64,000 nucleotides of DNA from Thalassovita taeanensis (lineage in GTDB: Bacteria > Pseudomonadota > Alphaproteobacteria > Rhodobacterales > Rhodobacteraceae): contig NZ_FOEP01000017.1 in the NCBI RefSeq assembly GCF_900110775.1, positions 31,009-95,008 of the forward strand. The letters run 5' to 3'. Positions 62,208 through 64,000 of the stretch are shown here, in pieces. The position numbers and the translations under genes were made by a program. Below the pieces are notes generated by a model, which did no database searches, was not told the DNA's origin, and worked only from the letters and a program-made list of their open reading frames with translations. Position 1 is the stretch's first letter. Each line of letters begins with the position of its first letter.

Positions 62208-63846
62208 CGTCGTACCACTCCTCGACCTTGAAGCCGGGATGGCTAAGGAACGGGCTCCCCTCCCCTTCCGGCGCAGGCAGGGCATCTCGCGCGGCGGCAT
62301 CCGGTGTCACATCGATCATCGGCAGAGGGGCCAGATGCGCCCGCCGCGCCTGGTGGCGCCGTATCGCCTTAGTTTGCCGCTCGGCACTGTCGACGAGGTC
62401 GCGCTGCGCCTCGATCGTCCTGAAAATCAGTTCCTCATCTACCGACCGGCGCCCGGCCTCGCGCAAAGCGCGTCGCGCTGCGCGGTGCTCCCAGAGCGTG
62501 ACCGCAGGTCGGGTCAGATCCGCCGGCCGGGCTTCGATGATCCCGTTCTCTGTCAGCACGAAGATGCGCGAAAGATCACGCGGGTCGTATTTGAGCGTGA
62601 ACTTGCGGCTTTCCCGGCCCATCAGCCAGCGCAACTCGTCCGCCCAGTAGCGGATGTGGAAGAGATGCAGGCCGTCGCGCTGCAAAACTCGCTGCTCGGA
62701 GGGCAGGAAATCGACCAGGAACTGCCTGAGATCGGCCGGGATTTGGATCCGGACCTCGTTCGTCCGCGCCGCCCAAGCCGCTGCAGGTGTCGTTTCCAGC
62801 GCGCTGTGGACCCGCGCATGGTAGGAGCCGGTGATCTCGAGAGCGAGCCAAGTTTCCAGCTCTCTGAGCGTCATCACCGCCTCGGCTTCCGCGTCGAGAT
62901 CACCGCGCTCGAAAATATTCGAGAAATGCGAGCCCGGCAGCAGGTGAATCGCGCCCATCATCGTGCCGATCAGGCGCTCGATATGGCCGCCATAGCGCGG
63001 CGTTCCCGGTGGTCGGTGCCGCAGGTCGATCTGATATTCGGAACAGGCCCGCTCAAAGGCGCGCGCGTGGAACTCCGCGCCATTGTCCACGTAAATCGCG
63101 ATCGGGATACCCTGCGCAGCCCAATCCGTGCTGATACCTCGCGCAGTGAGCCAATGCGATTTGTCCATCACCGCATGGGTCAGACACAGAGCAACAGCCA
63201 GAAGCGATGGCGGCTCCAGCGACAGATGAAACCCCAAAACCATGCGGGTGTTCACATCGATTGCCACAGTCAGCGTCGGACGACCGAGCGGGCAACGCGT
63301 CACCGGGTCGACCACTGTCACATCGGCCTTGGTGTGGTCGATCTGGACGATATCGAGAGGGCTGTCTGCAGTAAGGCCTCCCGGCGTGGCCAGATGGCGT
63401 CGCTCAGCCTTGTCCTTGCCTTCACGTCGGGCCATCAGGTTTGCCTGATCGTGCCCCTCCAGCCAGCGGCCCAAACGCCGGATCGAGGGTGGTGCCAACC
63501 CTTGCGCCTGACAATCGGCAGCGATCTCCCGCCAGAACCGTGTCCTGGTGGGCTTGCGGCGGGTGGCATAAAACTCCCTGAAATGGCGGGAGACAATCTC
63601 GTCCACCGCCGGGTTCAGGGGCTGCATGCCCGGTTTGGGCCCCCGGGTATCCCGTAGCAGTGCACTGGTCCGCCCGTCTTCGCGGAACTGCTTCACCAGA
63701 CGAAAGAGCGTGGATCGGCTGACATTCAACTGGCGCATGGCCCAGTCGACATTGCCCTGAGTGAGCTGGACCGGCAGCTCCGCGATCACTTGCGCGCGGC
63801 GCTCGGCCTCTTCCCAATCCTTGTCAGCTGGAAAATTATCGGACAT
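62200..63846 (-). CDS. tniA: TniA DDE transposase (Mu/TnsB type)
   Basis: A 548-residue transposase with N-terminal DNA-binding helices (MRQLNVSRSTLFRLVKQFRE), an RNase-H-like core with catalytic triad Asp170 (VQIDHTKADV), Asp254 (YVDNGAEFH) and Glu290 (GGHIERLIG), and a C-terminal Mu-type beta-barrel region. The length is normal for TniA and all catalytic residues are present, so the element may be active. Its start faces the right transposon end, 128 bp away from the ATA TAC CTA-like left border of the end repeats. Confidence 0.95.
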   Translation of the reverse strand: MSDNFPADKDWEEAERRAQVIAELPVQLTQGNVDWAMRQLNVSRSTLFRLVKQFREDGRTSALLRDTRGPKPGMQPLNPAVDEIVSRHFREFYATRRKPTRTRFWREIAADCQAQGLAPPSIRRLGRWLEGHDQANLMARREGKDKAERRHLATPGGLTADSPLDIVQIDHTKADVTVVDPVTRCPLGRPTLTVAIDVNTRMVLGFHLSLEPPSLLAVALCLTHAVMDKSHWLTARGISTDWAAQGIPIAIYVDNGAEFHARAFERACSEYQIDLRHRPPGTPRYGGHIERLIGTMMGAIHLLPGSHFSNIFERGDLDAEAEAVMTLRELETWLALEITGSYHARVHSALETTPAAAWAARTNEVRIQIPADLRQFLVDFLPSEQRVLQRDGLHLFHIRYWADELRWLMGRESRKFTLKYDPRDLSRIFVLTENGIIEARPADLTRPAVTLWEHRAARRALREAGRRSVDEELIFRTIEAQRDLVDSAERQTKAIRRHQARRAHLAPLPMIDVTPDAAARDALPAPEGEGSPFLSHPGFKVEEWYDDD

Positions 63847-63973
63847 AACTTACTCAGTGCATGGATGCCGGATAGTCTCACCAATGGTGACTCAAATCGG
63901 CGTCCAGTATCACATACCCTGAATCAGTCTCAGAAATGCGACACAGGTAAGTCATTGAAAACAAATGGATCGC

Positions 63974-64000
63974 AGTCTCAAAAACTCCGGCAGACCGACA
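63974..64000 (-). repeat. Right terminal inverted repeat of the Tni transposon
   Basis: Read on the minus strand it begins TGTCGG at the final base of the window and ends in TTGAGACT. Mate of 60256-60282. Confidence 0.75.

Larger units (their letters stand above)
60256..64000. mobile_element. Minimal Tni (Tn5053/Tn7-like) transposon, TniA-TniB-TniQ
   Basis: A 3745-bp unit. Left end TGTCGGATGGCCGGTGTTGA and right end (read inward) TGTCGGTCTGCCGGAGTTTT are terminal inverted repeats starting TGTCGG, 19 of 27 identical; the right end is the last base of the window. Inside each end several copies of TGAGACTG-like motifs (left: 60277, 60315, 60338, 60362 region; right: inverted near 63872, 63933, 63973) are probable TniA-binding sites. 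Between the ends only tniA, tniB and tniQ are present, no resolvase and no cargo. The target-site duplication cannot be checked because the right flank is outside. Confidence 0.8.

Noticed and set aside
1..64000. CRISPR arrays, tRNA and rRNA genes, integron attC sites
   Set aside because: Read for regularly spaced direct repeats, tRNA T-arm signatures and rRNA cores; none found.

Overview
The window looks like accessory DNA of a GC-rich alphaproteobacterium, most likely the Rhodobacteraceae/Roseobacter group. The clues are the alphaproteobacterial SOS operator GTTC-N7-GTTC, a VirB/VirD4 transfer set with VirD2-type relaxase, the DUF736, DUF1403 and ScpB genes, and the imuA-imuB-dnaE2 mutasome. 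No replication gene, rRNA or tRNA was found. A conjugative plasmid (or integrative conjugative element) is the simplest reading; this is inference.

Layout. (1) 1-8916: alkane-oxidation island. alkB, a two-domain rubredoxin (alkG), an aldehyde dehydrogenase (alkH) and a GMC alcohol dehydrogenase (alkJ, cut by the left edge) run leftward; a MalT/LuxR-type regulator (alkS) and rubredoxin reductase (alkT) run rightward. The divergent spacer holds two perfect palindromes. (2) 9272-21858: small genes, then a near-complete type IV secretion operon (lytic transglycosylase, virB2, B3, B4, B7-like lipoprotein, a transglycosylase built on a VirB5 scaffold, virB5, an unknown protein, virB6, B8, B9, B10, B11). 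(3) 22333-28606: a five-gene predicted conflict system (metallophosphoesterase, helical GASH-like protein, two double-GTPases, GAP1) inserted between virB11 and virD4. (4) 28842-33323: virD4, relaxase and relaxosome gene on the minus strand, with a candidate oriT (TATCCTG nic core at 33475-33481) and a 25-bp palindrome just upstream. (5) 33500-36044: mostly non-coding, with strong hairpins, a 58-codon gene and a DUF736 gene. (6) 36045-42075: SRAP-imuA-imuB-dnaE2 SOS mutagenesis operon behind a LexA box. (7) 42117-58266: defence and stability island: pRiA4b ORF-3 family protein, AbiE toxin-antitoxin, a recombination scar joining two beheaded genes, an orphan AbiEi-like antitoxin, an HNH endonuclease, a SIR2/middle/SMC three-gene system (Lamassu-like), a poly-gamma-glutamate hydrolase family protein, and an ABC-three-component system with a restriction-endonuclease-like effector. 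(8) 58607-60108: scpB and DUF1403. (9) 60256-64000: a compact TniA-TniB-TniQ transposon whose imperfect terminal inverted repeats fall at 60256 and exactly at the last base of the window.

How it works together: the element can move itself (T4SS, relaxase, candidate oriT), gives the host growth on medium-chain alkanes, supplies SOS-inducible error-prone repair, and carries at least four distinct conflict modules that probably protect host and element from phages and rival plasmids. Most assignments rest on motifs, gene order and spacing read by eye; no database search was run.
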